Below, piece after piece: positions 39,701 through 46,682 of a DNA stretch of 46,795 nt (the stretch's first letter is position 1; the number at the start of each line of letters is the position of its first letter). The DNA is taken from the NCBI GenBank assembly GCA_051984675.1, contig JBPYFK010000028.1, positions 1 to 46,795 on the forward strand, given 5' to 3'. The notes under the pieces were generated by a model that saw nothing but the letters and a program-made list of their open reading frames with translations, did no database searches and was not told the DNA's origin. Made by a program: the position numbers and the translations under genes. The stretch is from JBPYFK01 sp051984675 (GTDB taxonomy: Bacteria; Actinomycetota; Actinomycetes; Mycobacteriales; Pseudonocardiaceae).

Positions 39701-41202
39701 CCCACGACGGGCTCGGTGAGCTGGAACTGGTGGCGGAGTTGCAGTTCGAGCCGTCACGCGGTTTCCACGCGGTCTGCGCCCGCAACCACGAGGGGCACTG
39801 GATCACGGTCAAGGGCGCGCCCGAGGTCGTGTTGGACCGCTGTGCGCGCTGGCGCCGGCCGGGGCGGGACGCGCCGTTCGACCGTGCGGCCCGCGCGGAG
39901 GTCGATGCCGAGATCGAGCGGTTGGCGCTACGCGGATTCCGCGTACTCGCGGTCGCCGAACGCCGTGCCGGCGAACACCCTGCTGGCGAACACCCTGCTG
40001 GCGAACGTCCTGCCGGCAACGAGTGGGACCTCGTCGACTCCGACATCGACCGCCTCGATTTCGTCGGTCTGCTCGCGCTCGCCGACCCGGTCCACCCGAC
40101 GGCGGCGGAGTCGGTGGCGAAGCTGCAGCGCGCCGGAGTCGATGTGATTATGATCACTGGTGATCACCCCAGCACGGCGGAGGCCATCGCCGCCGAGCTG
40201 AGCATGCTCAACGGCCGGCGGGTGGTCACGGGCGCGGAACTGGACGAGATGGACGACGACCACCTCACCGCGAACCTCCCCAAGATCGCGGTGTTCGCCC
40301 GGGTCAGCCCGGCGCAGAAGGCGCGAATCGTCCGGCAGGCCCGCAGCGCCGGGCGGGTGGTCGCGATGACCGGCGACGGCGCCAATGACGTCCCGGCGAT
40401 CCGGCTGGCCCACGCGGGTATCGCGCTCGGCAGCCGGGCGACGCCGGCCGCCCGCGAGGCCGCCGACCTGGTCGTCACCGACGACCGGATCGAGACGATC
40501 ACGGACGCGATCGTCGAGGGCCGCGCGATGTGGGCGTCGGTGCACGACGCGCTGTCCATCCTGCTCGGCGGCAACCTCGGGGAGATCGCCTACGCCGTCG
40601 GAACCGGGCTGGTCGGCGGGTGGGAGGCGCTCAACGCGCGCCAGCTGCTGGTGATCAACCTGCTCACCGACGTGCTGCCCGCCCTGGCGATCGCGGTGCG
40701 GCCACCGCCGCACGCCACCCCGGAGAAGCTTCTGCAGGAAGGCCCGGAAGCCTCCCTGGGCAGCGCCCTGACCCGGGACGTCTACGTCCGGGCGACGGCC
40801 ACCGCCGGCTCCGCCGGGCTGGCCTGGGTGCTGACCCGCCCGGTGGGGACCGCGCGTCAGGCCAGCACGGCAGGCATGGTCGCGCTGGTGTCCGCGCAGC
40901 TCGGCCAGACTCTGGCCATCCGGGGGCGCACACCGCTGGTCCTCGCCGCGGGCGCCGGATCGCTGGTGATCCTGGCGGCCGTGGTCCAGATCCCGGGAGT
41001 CAGCCAGTTCTTCGGCAACTCACCGCTGCTGCCGCACCAGTGGCTCATCGCCGCGGGCTCGGCCGGGGTGGGGACTCTTGGCGTGTGGCTCTGGGAGGTC
41101 TGGCCTACCAGCAACCGGCCCACCGGCGACCGCCAGGCCGAGCCTGCGGCCCTGCCGCCCGGCCGGACCCTCGCCGCGTTGCCGGCCGCGCCGGACCGCT
41201 GA
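36712..41202 (+). CDS. Giant CtpI-like P-type ATPase with degenerate N-terminal half
   Basis: A 1496-residue protein made of two P-type ATPase-like halves. The C-terminal half is complete: TGES at 769-772, the phosphorylation site Asp927 in FDKTGTLTQ, KGAPE, MITGDHPSTAEAIA and GDGANDVPAIR at 1221-1231, with helices on both sides. The membrane motif reads AVPEGLPFVATV, as in CtpE/F/I-type rather than CPx copper pumps. The N-terminal half (about 1-620) opens with an HMA-like segment and has IDAPTLLTG with Asp337 where DKTGTLT should be, and no TGES, so it cannot turn over. Mycobacterial CtpI has the same layout. The transported ion is unknown. Residues about 1086-1100 hold a Pro-rich triplicate AGEHP repeat. 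Confidence 0.87.
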   Translation: MPFGWLRSVVSTIANPVLGAIEPLIGLVNEHQAPTRTHLDLRGAHRPGAEHAARDLEDRLSRADGVLDAEVNAVLGQVVVTHDPDVIGKSQLRRVIADVERDHDLDRHGYPEAAEQHPGNAGALVREIGALGVSLAGLSYSVVGVFVPVRALSPLVPAVVSLAENVPRLRQALAVPLGRSRSDTLYALGGPVSQGLALQPMSLVTGACLRFASSREMSARRGAWQRWERSTAQRPGTYRVGPVETAPRPTPLPDGPVEKVANTSGGFALLGYGALFALTRNQQRALAALLACVPRASHAGREAFATHLATELSGSGNLIFEPQVLRRLDRVDTVVIDAPTLLTGRQVLDEVIVLDEDVDVTVLFERASELIDPSHPTKVAQLGDWAAMPLADFTPGLPEQAHEAASDLVDRGATALVLTHFGRPVAMVGIADELDPFAEATVQAGQFAGTVLVAGKGTRLDRRLPVDGVVSGGNHLPGEVRDLQGDGRVVAVVSTRSHAGLAAADVGIGLMTREGAAPWGADVMSPNLAQVHKVLAATENARQISHRAAQLSAAGSGFGSVLGLFGPALGAPTRASIPVHVTAISAFALGTWSGMRAAERPLPVPRQRTPWHAMPPHTVLDRLGSSPDGLARTDAAERWQPEDAGRPESGVLRSSFEGLFTPLTPVLGAGAVVSAALGSIVDAAMIGTVLGVNALIDGVQRVTANRELARLLDGSHVPARVRRDGVSATVLATELVPGDVIELHAGDSVPADCRVLEASGLELDEASLTGESQLVAKTEAATTASEIADRTSMLYQGTVVATGTATAVVVATGSRTELGRTAHAEAAVAPGSGGVEARLTLLTKRTLPLSGVAGVILLVVDMFRGVAPGQAIGRAMGLAVAAVPEGLPFVATVAELAAARRLSKRGVLVRSPATIEALGRVNVLCFDKTGTLTQGRISLCEVSDGTTSSPADRLDPELRWVVAAGVLASAREDGDRPLAHPTDRAVLEGARKAGIVAHDGLGELELVAELQFEPSRGFHAVCARNHEGHWITVKGAPEVVLDRCARWRRPGRDAPFDRAARAEVDAEIERLALRGFRVLAVAERRAGEHPAGEHPAGERPAGNEWDLVDSDIDRLDFVGLLALADPVHPTAAESVAKLQRAGVDVIMITGDHPSTAEAIAAELSMLNGRRVVTGAELDEMDDDHLTANLPKIAVFARVSPAQKARIVRQARSAGRVVAMTGDGANDVPAIRLAHAGIALGSRATPAAREAADLVVTDDRIETITDAIVEGRAMWASVHDALSILLGGNLGEIAYAVGTGLVGGWEALNARQLLVINLLTDVLPALAIAVRPPPHATPEKLLQEGPEASLGSALTRDVYVRATATAGSAGLAWVLTRPVGTARQASTAGMVALVSAQLGQTLAIRGRTPLVLAAGAGSLVILAAVVQIPGVSQFFGNSPLLPHQWLIAAGSAGVGTLGVWLWEVWPTSNRPTGDRQAEPAALPPGRTLAALPAAPDR
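39967..40011 (+). repeat. In-frame 15-bp triplication in ATPase gene
   Basis: GCTGGCGAACACCCT-like units are repeated three times and encode AGEHPAGEHPAGERP in the loop between the nucleotide-binding and hinge regions. The reading frame is kept, so the repeat probably varies in copy number without harm. Confidence 0.8.
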
Positions 41203-41342
41203 CCGCAGCAGGCCGGTGACCAGGTGTTATGCATCGGTTCACCTCGGCGTAACCGACCACTCCCTGTGCACTAACCCGGCTGGTTCATCGTCGATGCTGC
41301 AACCGAAGGTATCCAGCATGAGCCGAAAGTGAGACCGCACGA

Positions 41343-41450
41343 ATGCCCGATCTGCTCTCGACGATCGTCGCTGGTGTGGCGGTGAGCCTCCTGGAGGCTC
41401 TCCTCATCAAACTCGCGAAGTCCGTACTCCGCTCCTTCGTGACTGCCTGA
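41343..41450 (+). CDS. 35-residue hydrophobic peptide
   Basis: ATG at 41343 opens a 35-codon frame: MPDLLSTIVAGVAVSLLEAL followed by a short Lys/Arg-bearing segment (LIKLAKSVLRSFVTA). It is an amphipathic or membrane-inserted helix with a Glu near its centre. A perfect hairpin lies 28 bp after its stop, framing it as a small transcription unit. Its codons fit local usage. The ribosome site is modest (AAGTGAG). Similar short hydrophobic ORFs occur in actinobacteria, but I do not assign a function; a holin-like, type I toxin-like or regulatory peptide role is possible. Confidence 0.5.
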   Translation: MPDLLSTIVAGVAVSLLEALLIKLAKSVLRSFVTA

Positions 41451-41477
41451 ACGGTCTGACGCGAAAACCCGGCATAT

Positions 41478-41502
41478 GGCGCCCGCCCGGAAGGCGGGCG
41501 CC
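41478..41502 (+). terminator. Hairpin terminator
   Basis: GGCGCCCGCC at 41478-41487 pairs perfectly with 41493-41502 around a CGGAA loop, 28 bp after the 35-residue ORF. No T-tract follows. Confidence 0.75.
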
Positions 41503-41530
41503 GTTGCGCGTGGTCAGCCGGGGCGCGGAG

Positions 41531-41626
41531 TCAGAGCGGCGGCGGTTGGATACCGACGTCCCGGTCGCACTTCTGCTCACCCGTCACGTACGTCGCGCGG
41601 ATCGCACGGGCATCACCGAGGATCAT
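41531..41626 (-). CDS. Possible 31-residue ORF
   Basis: A short minus-strand frame from the ATG at 41626 reads MILGDARAIRATYVTGEQKC and ends in a Pro-rich tail. The frame is open upstream without a better start, and the ribosome site is weak. IRATYVTG resembles the tail of amidohydrolases, so it may be a gene remnant rather than a gene. Listed because nothing else is in this interval. Confidence 0.22.
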   Translation of the reverse strand: MILGDARAIRATYVTGEQKCDRDVGIQPPPL

Positions 41627-41678
41627 CAGCGCTGCACAGCCGCTCCTGGAAGTCCTTTTGCGTGCGGCAGCAACGAAA

Positions 41679-41720
41679 GACGCGGGTTCGCCCCAGCCTC
41701 GGCCGGCGCGAACCCGCGTC
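41679..41720 (-). terminator. Hairpin terminator of the small lipoprotein gene
   Basis: GACGCGGGTTCGC at 41679-41691 pairs perfectly with 41708-41720 with a 16-nt loop, starting 38 bp past the lipoprotein stop on the minus strand and followed by TCTTTCG on that strand. Confidence 0.75.
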
Positions 41721-41758
41721 GATGCTCGTCTGTGACCGCTACCTAGCGCACTCGGCGC

Positions 41759-41920
41759 TCACTGGCCGCCCTCGCCCTGCGCGGGAGCCTGATGCACGCC
41801 GGTGGTCGGCGGCGGGGTCCCGGGCGCCGGCGGCTGGTTGCTGGGTCGCTCCGACGGCGTGCAGCCGGCGACCGCGAGGCCGCAAGCCAGCAGGACGCCG
41901 ATGATCGTGCTCTTGCGCAC
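41759..41920 (-). CDS. Small secreted lipoprotein
   Basis: A 53-residue precursor. After VRKS comes a hydrophobic core and the lipobox LAVAGC with Cys20 as acylation site, leaving a mature part of only 34 residues rich in Pro, Gly, Gln and Thr (NQPPAPGTPPPTTGVHQAP). The GTG start at 41920 has AGGGGAAG upstream. Such disordered mini-lipoproteins are common on actinobacterial membranes; no function can be assigned. It is divergent from ctaD across a 303-bp region and ends at its own hairpin. Confidence 0.65.
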   Translation of the reverse strand: MRKSTIIGVLLACGLAVAGCTPSERPSNQPPAPGTPPPTTGVHQAPAQGEGGQ

Positions 41921-42223
41921 GGTGCTTCCCCTCCCGGTGTCGTCGTAACCGACTCGTAGGTTAACCGCACGGTATGCCACCCCTCGCGGCGACATCGCGC
42001 TGCGCGCCCAACCACGCCCGCACACGGGCGACAGCCGACGCCATCGATCACACATCAACGCCCACCCTATGACGCTGGGTGACGAACTGGCGGTCATGCC
42101 TAGTGCGGCTACAGCCCGCCCGCGTCGCTTGAGTGGGGCAGGGATACGATCCCGAGTCGGCAGCGTGTCGCGCGACGCCGCGCGCTGCCGACCGACCTAG
42201 GTAGACCCAGTGCAGGAGGCACC
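41921..42223. promoter_or_regulatory. Divergent region with ctaD leader hairpin
   Basis: The region holds GGGATACGATCCC at 42141-42153, whose TACGAT may be a -10 element for ctaD. It also holds a perfect 10-bp inverted repeat, GTCGGCAGCG at 42156-42165 with 42183-42192, which would form a hairpin in the leader 31 bp before the GTG start. AGGAGG precedes ctaD. Nothing gene-like is seen in the rest. Confidence 0.4.
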
Positions 42224-43996
42224 GTGACGGCCGTCGCGCCACAGCCGATCGCCACGCGCCCACATCCGGTGCGCAAGGCGGTCAAGGGTTCCTTCCTCGT
42301 GCGGGCGCTCCGCACCACGGACCCGAAGCAGCTCGGCATCCTCTACTTGTCCACCTCGATCGCCTTCTTCCTGGTGGGCGGTCTGATGGCGATGCTGATC
42401 CGCGCCGAGCTGGCCCAGCCCGGTTTGCAGTTCCTGTCGCAGGAGCAGTACAACCAGCTGTTCACCATGCACGGCACGATCATGCTCCTGCTGTATGCGA
42501 CGCCGATCGTGTTCGGATTCGCCAACTACATCCTTCCGCTGCAGATCGGCGCCCCGGACGTGGCGTTCCCGCGACTGAACGCGCTGTCCTACTGGCTGTA
42601 CCTGTTCGGCGGGCTGATCGTGGTGGGCGGCTTCCTCACCCCTGGCGGTGCCGCCGACTTCGGCTGGTTCGCCTACACGCCGCTGTCGGACGCGATCCAC
42701 TCGCCCGGCGCCGGCGCGGACATGTGGATCATGGGCCTGGTCGTGTCCGGTCTGGGCACGATCCTCGGTGGCGTCAACATGGTCACCACGGTCATCTGCA
42801 TGCGCGCGCCCGGCATGACCATGTTCAGGATGCCGATCTTCACCTGGAACATCCTGGTCACCAGCCTGCTGGTGCTCATGGCGTTCCCGATCCTGACCGC
42901 CGCGCTGCTGGGCCTGGCCGCTGACCGCCACCTCGGTGCCCACGTGTTCGACCCGTCCACCGGCGGCACGATCTTGTACCAGCACCTCTTCTGGTTCTTC
43001 GGTCACCCCGAGGTCTACATCGTGGCGCTGCCGTTCTTCGGCATCGTCTCGGAGATCTTCCCGGTCTTCAGCCGCAAGCCGCTGTTCGGCTACTCCGGCC
43101 TGGTCTACGCGACCCTGGGCATCGCGGCCCTGTCCGTGGTGGTGTGGGCGCACCACATGTACGCCACGGGCGCGGTGCTGCTGCCGTTCTTCGCGTTCAC
43201 CACGTTCCTGATCGCCGTGCCGACCGGCATGAAGTTCTTCAACTGGATCGGCACCATGTGGAAGGGCCAGCTGACCTTCGAGTCTCCGATGCTGTTCAGC
43301 GTCGGCTTCCTGGTGACCTTCCTCTTCGGTGGTCTCACCGGCGTGCTGCTGGCCTCCCCGCCGATCGACTTCCACGTCTCGGACAGCTACTTCGTGGTGG
43401 CGCACTTCCACTACGTGCTCTACGGCACGATCGTGTTCGCCACCTTCGCCGGGATCTACTTCTGGTTCCCGAAGATGACCGGCCGGATGATGGACGAGCG
43501 GCTGGGCAAGGTGCACTTCTGGCTGACCTTCATCGGCTTCCACGGCACCTTCCTGGTGCAGCACTGGCTGGGTGCCGTGGGTATGCCCCGGCGCTACGCC
43601 GACTACCTGCCCACCGACGGGTTCGCCACCCTGAACATGATCTCGTCGTGCAGCGCCTTCCTGCTGGGCGCGTCGATGCTGCCGTTCCTGTGGAACATCT
43701 TCAAGAGCTACCGCTACGGCGAGATCGTCAACGTGGACGACCCATGGGGCTTCGGCAACTCCCTGGAGTGGGCGACCTCGTGCCCGCCGCCCCGGCACAA
43801 CTTCACCGAGCTGCCCCGTATCCGCTCCGAGCGGCCGGCGTTCGACCTGCACTACCCGCACCTGGTCGAGCAGGCTCGGCTGGAGGCGCATGTCGGCTTC
43901 ACCGGTAAGCCGCTCGCGCACGGTGCGGACAAGGGAGCGGGCAAGGACGCGAAGCAGCTCGCCCAGCCCAGCGACGGCAAGGCCAAGGAGAAGTAA
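42224..43996 (+). CDS. ctaD: Cytochrome c oxidase subunit I (aa3 type)
   Basis: A 590-residue, 12-helix catalytic subunit of the aa3-type terminal oxidase, which reduces O2 to water and pumps protons. The heme and copper ligands are all visible: His83 (FTMHGTIM, low-spin heme a), His261 in HPEVY with Tyr265 (the cross-linked His-Tyr pair), His310 and His311 (WAHHMY, CuB), and His394/His396 (VAHFHYVL, heme a3/heme a). The C-terminal 50 residues are charged and lysine-rich. The GTG start at 42224 has AGGAGG upstream. As in other actinobacteria, the gene stands apart from ctaC/E and the bcc genes. A factor-independent terminator follows. Confidence 0.96.
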   Translation: MTAVAPQPIATRPHPVRKAVKGSFLVRALRTTDPKQLGILYLSTSIAFFLVGGLMAMLIRAELAQPGLQFLSQEQYNQLFTMHGTIMLLLYATPIVFGFANYILPLQIGAPDVAFPRLNALSYWLYLFGGLIVVGGFLTPGGAADFGWFAYTPLSDAIHSPGAGADMWIMGLVVSGLGTILGGVNMVTTVICMRAPGMTMFRMPIFTWNILVTSLLVLMAFPILTAALLGLAADRHLGAHVFDPSTGGTILYQHLFWFFGHPEVYIVALPFFGIVSEIFPVFSRKPLFGYSGLVYATLGIAALSVVVWAHHMYATGAVLLPFFAFTTFLIAVPTGMKFFNWIGTMWKGQLTFESPMLFSVGFLVTFLFGGLTGVLLASPPIDFHVSDSYFVVAHFHYVLYGTIVFATFAGIYFWFPKMTGRMMDERLGKVHFWLTFIGFHGTFLVQHWLGAVGMPRRYADYLPTDGFATLNMISSCSAFLLGASMLPFLWNIFKSYRYGEIVNVDDPWGFGNSLEWATSCPPPRHNFTELPRIRSERPAFDLHYPHLVEQARLEAHVGFTGKPLAHGADKGAGKDAKQLAQPSDGKAKEK

Positions 43997-44052
43997 CACA
44001 TTCGGCTGGCCACCTTCGCCCGTGTTGTGCGAAGGTAAACCAGCTCGACGAG

Positions 44053-44098
44053 GAGCCCCGGCAGGCCGCCGCATGCGGTCCTCCGGGGCTCGCTTTTT
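44053..44098 (+). terminator. Intrinsic terminator after ctaD
   Basis: GAGCCCCGG at 44053-44061 pairs with 44083-44091 and is followed by GCTTTTTG with five T residues at 44094-44098. A true T-tract is uncommon in this window, so the assignment is strong. Confidence 0.9.
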
Positions 44099-44126
44099 GT
44101 TCGCGGACGAGGGAGTGTCTTCAGAC

Positions 44127-45359
44127 GTGGGTACCTCGAACACCACCGTGTTGATCACCGTGACCGGCAAGGACAAGCCTGGGGTGTCCTCAGCGCTGTT
44201 CGCCGTCCTCACCCGGAACGGGGTGGACATCCTCGATGTCGAACAGGTGGTGATCCACGGCCGGTTGGTGCTGGGTGTGCTCGTGTCCACGGACGGCGAC
44301 GCGGAGCAGCTGCAAGAGGGCATCGAGCAGGCCATGGCGACCGTCGGGGTCGGTGTGGACGTCGAGATCGGCGCCGAGGACGGGGACGCGGACAAGCTCA
44401 AGTCCACTCACGCGATCGTCGTGCTGGGCCAGCCGGTCACGGCGCGGAACTTCACTGAGGTCGCCCGCGCGCTGGCCTCCCTCGACGTGAACATCGACTC
44501 GATCCGCCGCGTCGCGGACTACCCGGTGACCGGCCTGGAGCTGGAGGTGTCCGCGCCCGACGCCAGCGGGCGGTGGGACGAGGCGCTGACCTCGAAGATG
44601 GCCGAGATCTCCGCCACCAGCGGCGTCGACGTCGCGGTGGAACGCACCGGCCTGACCCGGCGGGCCAAGCGCCTGGTCGTCTTCGACGTCGACTCCACCC
44701 TCATCCAGGGTGAGGTCATCGAGATGCTCGCCGCCAAGGCCGGCCGTGAGGCCGAGGTGCGCGAAGTCACCGAGCGCGCGATGCGCGGCGAGCTGGACTT
44801 CGAGGAGTCGCTGCGTCAGCGGGTGGCGGTTCTGGAGGGGCTTCCCGCGTCGGTGCTCGACGCTGTCGCCAACGACATCGAACTCACCCCGGGCGCCCGG
44901 ACGACCATCCGCACGCTGCGCCGCCTCGGGTATCACACCGGGGTCGTCTCCGGCGGGTTCACCCAGATCATCGACCACCTGGTGGACGACCTCGGGCTGG
45001 ACTTCAGCGCCGCGAACGAGCTGGAGGTCGTCGACGGCAAACTCACCGGCCGGGTGCTTGGGGAGGTCGTCGACCGGGCTGGCAAAGCTCGCGCCCTGCG
45101 CCGGTTCGCCCAGGACTTCGACGTGCCGATCGGCCAGTGCGTGGCCGTCGGCGACGGTGCGAACGACATCGACATGCTGTCCTCGGCCGGGCTCGGCGTC
45201 GCGTTCAACGCGAAACCGGCGCTGTGCGAGGTCGCGGACACCGCGCTGTCGCACCCCTATCTGGACACGGTGCTGTTCGTGCTGGGTGTGACGCGTGCGG
45301 AGGTCGAGGCGGCGGACGCCGCCGAGGGGCTGCTGCGCCGCGTCCCGCTCGACGCCTGA
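44127..45359 (+). CDS. serB: Phosphoserine phosphatase with two ACT domains
   Basis: A 410-residue enzyme for the last step of serine biosynthesis, hydrolysing O-phospho-L-serine. ACT domain 1 is at residues about 5-80 (TVLITVTGKDKPGVSSALFA) and ACT domain 2 at about 95-175 (FTEVARALASLDVNIDSIRR). The HAD domain has nucleophile Asp187 and Asp189 (FDVDSTLIQGEVIEMLA), SGGFTQI and the GDGANDIDML metal-binding motif. The length and order match mycobacterial SerB2. The GTG at 44127 aligns best with SerB2 N-termini and has GGGAG about 11 bp upstream; a GTG at 44115 is the alternative. Serine binding to the ACT domains is expected to give feedback control. Confidence 0.94.
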   Translation: MGTSNTTVLITVTGKDKPGVSSALFAVLTRNGVDILDVEQVVIHGRLVLGVLVSTDGDAEQLQEGIEQAMATVGVGVDVEIGAEDGDADKLKSTHAIVVLGQPVTARNFTEVARALASLDVNIDSIRRVADYPVTGLELEVSAPDASGRWDEALTSKMAEISATSGVDVAVERTGLTRRAKRLVVFDVDSTLIQGEVIEMLAAKAGREAEVREVTERAMRGELDFEESLRQRVAVLEGLPASVLDAVANDIELTPGARTTIRTLRRLGYHTGVVSGGFTQIIDHLVDDLGLDFSAANELEVVDGKLTGRVLGEVVDRAGKARALRRFAQDFDVPIGQCVAVGDGANDIDMLSSAGLGVAFNAKPALCEVADTALSHPYLDTVLFVLGVTRAEVEAADAAEGLLRRVPLDA

Positions 45360-45375
45360 CGGTTCCCGGCGGGGG

Positions 45376-46185
45376 ATGATGGTGAGCGTGCTGGAATCCG
45401 CCGATGTCCTGAATCCGCTTGTCGCCCGCTACGCGTCCTGGCTGGCCCTGCCCGATGCGTCCACTGCGGACACGTCGGACGAGGACCCGGACAACGTCGT
45501 GCTCATGCCGATGGTGCTGCGCATCGAGCGCGCCAAGCCGCCGCACCGCACGGCGCTGCTGGAAGCCGCGGCGGCGTCGGCGCTCGCGGTCTGCCTGGAC
45601 GAGCGCTGCAAGCCGGGCGGGGAGTGGAACGAGGCCGTGCGCGGCTGGACGTCCGCCCGCATCCGCAAGGTGGCCCGTCGGGCGCGCGGAGCGCACTGGC
45701 GGGCCGTGCAGGACCTGCCGGGGCGCACGGTGGCGGTGGATGGCGCGGAAGTGCGCGCGCTGGTGCCGATGCGGGTCGCCGACATGCCCAAGGAACTCAC
45801 CCGCCTGCAGATTTCCGGCAGCGAACTCGACCAGGACGACCCCGGTGAGCACGCCGCCGGGCGGCCGGTCCTCTGGGTGAATCCGGCGGTTCCGATGAGC
45901 GCTGGCAAGACTGCGGCGCAGGTCGGCCACGCGACGATGATCCTGGCGGCGCTGATGCATGCGGACGGTATGGACGCCGACCTCGAACGCTGGGCGGAAG
46001 CGGGGTTCGGTGTGACTGTGCGCACACCCGATCCCGAGAGCTGGGAGCGCCTGCACCCCGGCGACAACCCGGAAGCGGCGTGGACGCAGCGCGGCGTGGC
46101 TGCGGTGCGTGACGCCGGTTTCACCGAGGTCGAGCCTGGCACCGTGACTGTGCTGGCCCAATGGATTTCCGTGTATGGTAACTAG
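45376..46185 (+). CDS. Peptidyl-tRNA hydrolase (Pth2-like) family protein
   Basis: A 269-residue protein. Its C-terminal half holds NPAVPMSAGKTAAQVGHATM, the MSxGKxAAQxxHA signature of Pth2-type peptidyl-tRNA hydrolases, and ends in TVTVLAQWISVYGN. The N-terminal half (ARYASWLALPD, IERAKPPHRTALLEAAAASA) is an actinobacteria-specific extension of unknown role. Several in-frame starts (45376, 45379, 45382) crowd behind GGCGGGGG; which is used is uncertain by a few residues. It starts 16 bp after serB and is likely co-transcribed. It may recycle peptidyl-tRNA as a second enzyme beside Pth1, which is not in this window. Confidence 0.82.
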   Translation: MMVSVLESADVLNPLVARYASWLALPDASTADTSDEDPDNVVLMPMVLRIERAKPPHRTALLEAAAASALAVCLDERCKPGGEWNEAVRGWTSARIRKVARRARGAHWRAVQDLPGRTVAVDGAEVRALVPMRVADMPKELTRLQISGSELDQDDPGEHAAGRPVLWVNPAVPMSAGKTAAQVGHATMILAALMHADGMDADLERWAEAGFGVTVRTPDPESWERLHPGDNPEAAWTQRGVAAVRDAGFTEVEPGTVTVLAQWISVYGN

Positions 46186-46316
46186 CGTCACTTCTTACTC
46201 ACCGTGATCGTCCCCCCGGTGTGACCGATCACGTTTGGTGACGACTAGGGTGGCGGACTCCACCTGTTTATTCAGGGCGGTCCGCCGTCCGAACCGTCAT
46301 GGAGAGGAGACCGCAC

Positions 46317-46613
46317 ATGCTCGCGGTCACAGACGACGCCGCTGAGGCGATCAAGGCGATGCTCACCGCTCAGGGGCAGGAAGAGGAATCCGGCGGCCTC
46401 CGGCTCGCCGCTTCGGCGGACGACCCGCAGGGAGTGTTGGAGGTTTCCCTGGTCACCGGCCCGAACTCCGAGGACTCGGTCATCGAGCACGGGGGTGCCA
46501 AGGTGTTCGTCCAGGAGCAGCTCGCGCCGCAGTTGGACAGCGTCCTGCTGGACATCCAGCCCGATGACGAGGGCCAGTTTCAGCTGTCGCTGCGCCCGCA
46601 GTCCGCGGACTGA
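46317..46613 (+). CDS. HesB/IscA-fold protein without cysteines
   Basis: A 98-residue protein with the A-type Fe-S carrier fold pattern: VTDDAAEAIKAMLTAQ helix, GGLRLAASADD strand, GAKVFVQEQLAPQLDSVLLD and a final QFQLSLRP strand. It contains no cysteine at all, so it lacks the three cysteines that hold Fe-S clusters in IscA/ErpA. It belongs with the cysteine-less actinobacterial members sometimes labelled 'adhesin', whose role is unknown. The ATG at 46317 has GGAGAGGAGA 6-15 bp upstream. A strong hairpin follows its stop. Confidence 0.8.
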   Translation: MLAVTDDAAEAIKAMLTAQGQEEESGGLRLAASADDPQGVLEVSLVTGPNSEDSVIEHGGAKVFVQEQLAPQLDSVLLDIQPDDEGQFQLSLRPQSAD

Positions 46614-46621
46614 CCACCCCA

Positions 46622-46660
46622 GGTGAAGGGCGCCTGAGCTGCACGGCGGCGCCCTTCACC
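46622..46660 (+). terminator. Hairpin terminator
   Basis: GGTGAAGGGCGCC at 46622-46634 pairs perfectly with 46648-46660 across a 13-nt loop, 8 bp after the HesB-like stop. It lies between convergent genes and may serve both. Confidence 0.85.
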
Positions 46661-46682
46661 CCTGGGTCGAGCAGCGCTTGCC

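Noticed and set aside
42197..44407. A 736-codon minus-strand frame opposite ctaD
   Set aside because: Composition is low-complexity (Asp/His/Arg/Gln-rich) and ctaD on the other strand has every catalytic ligand.
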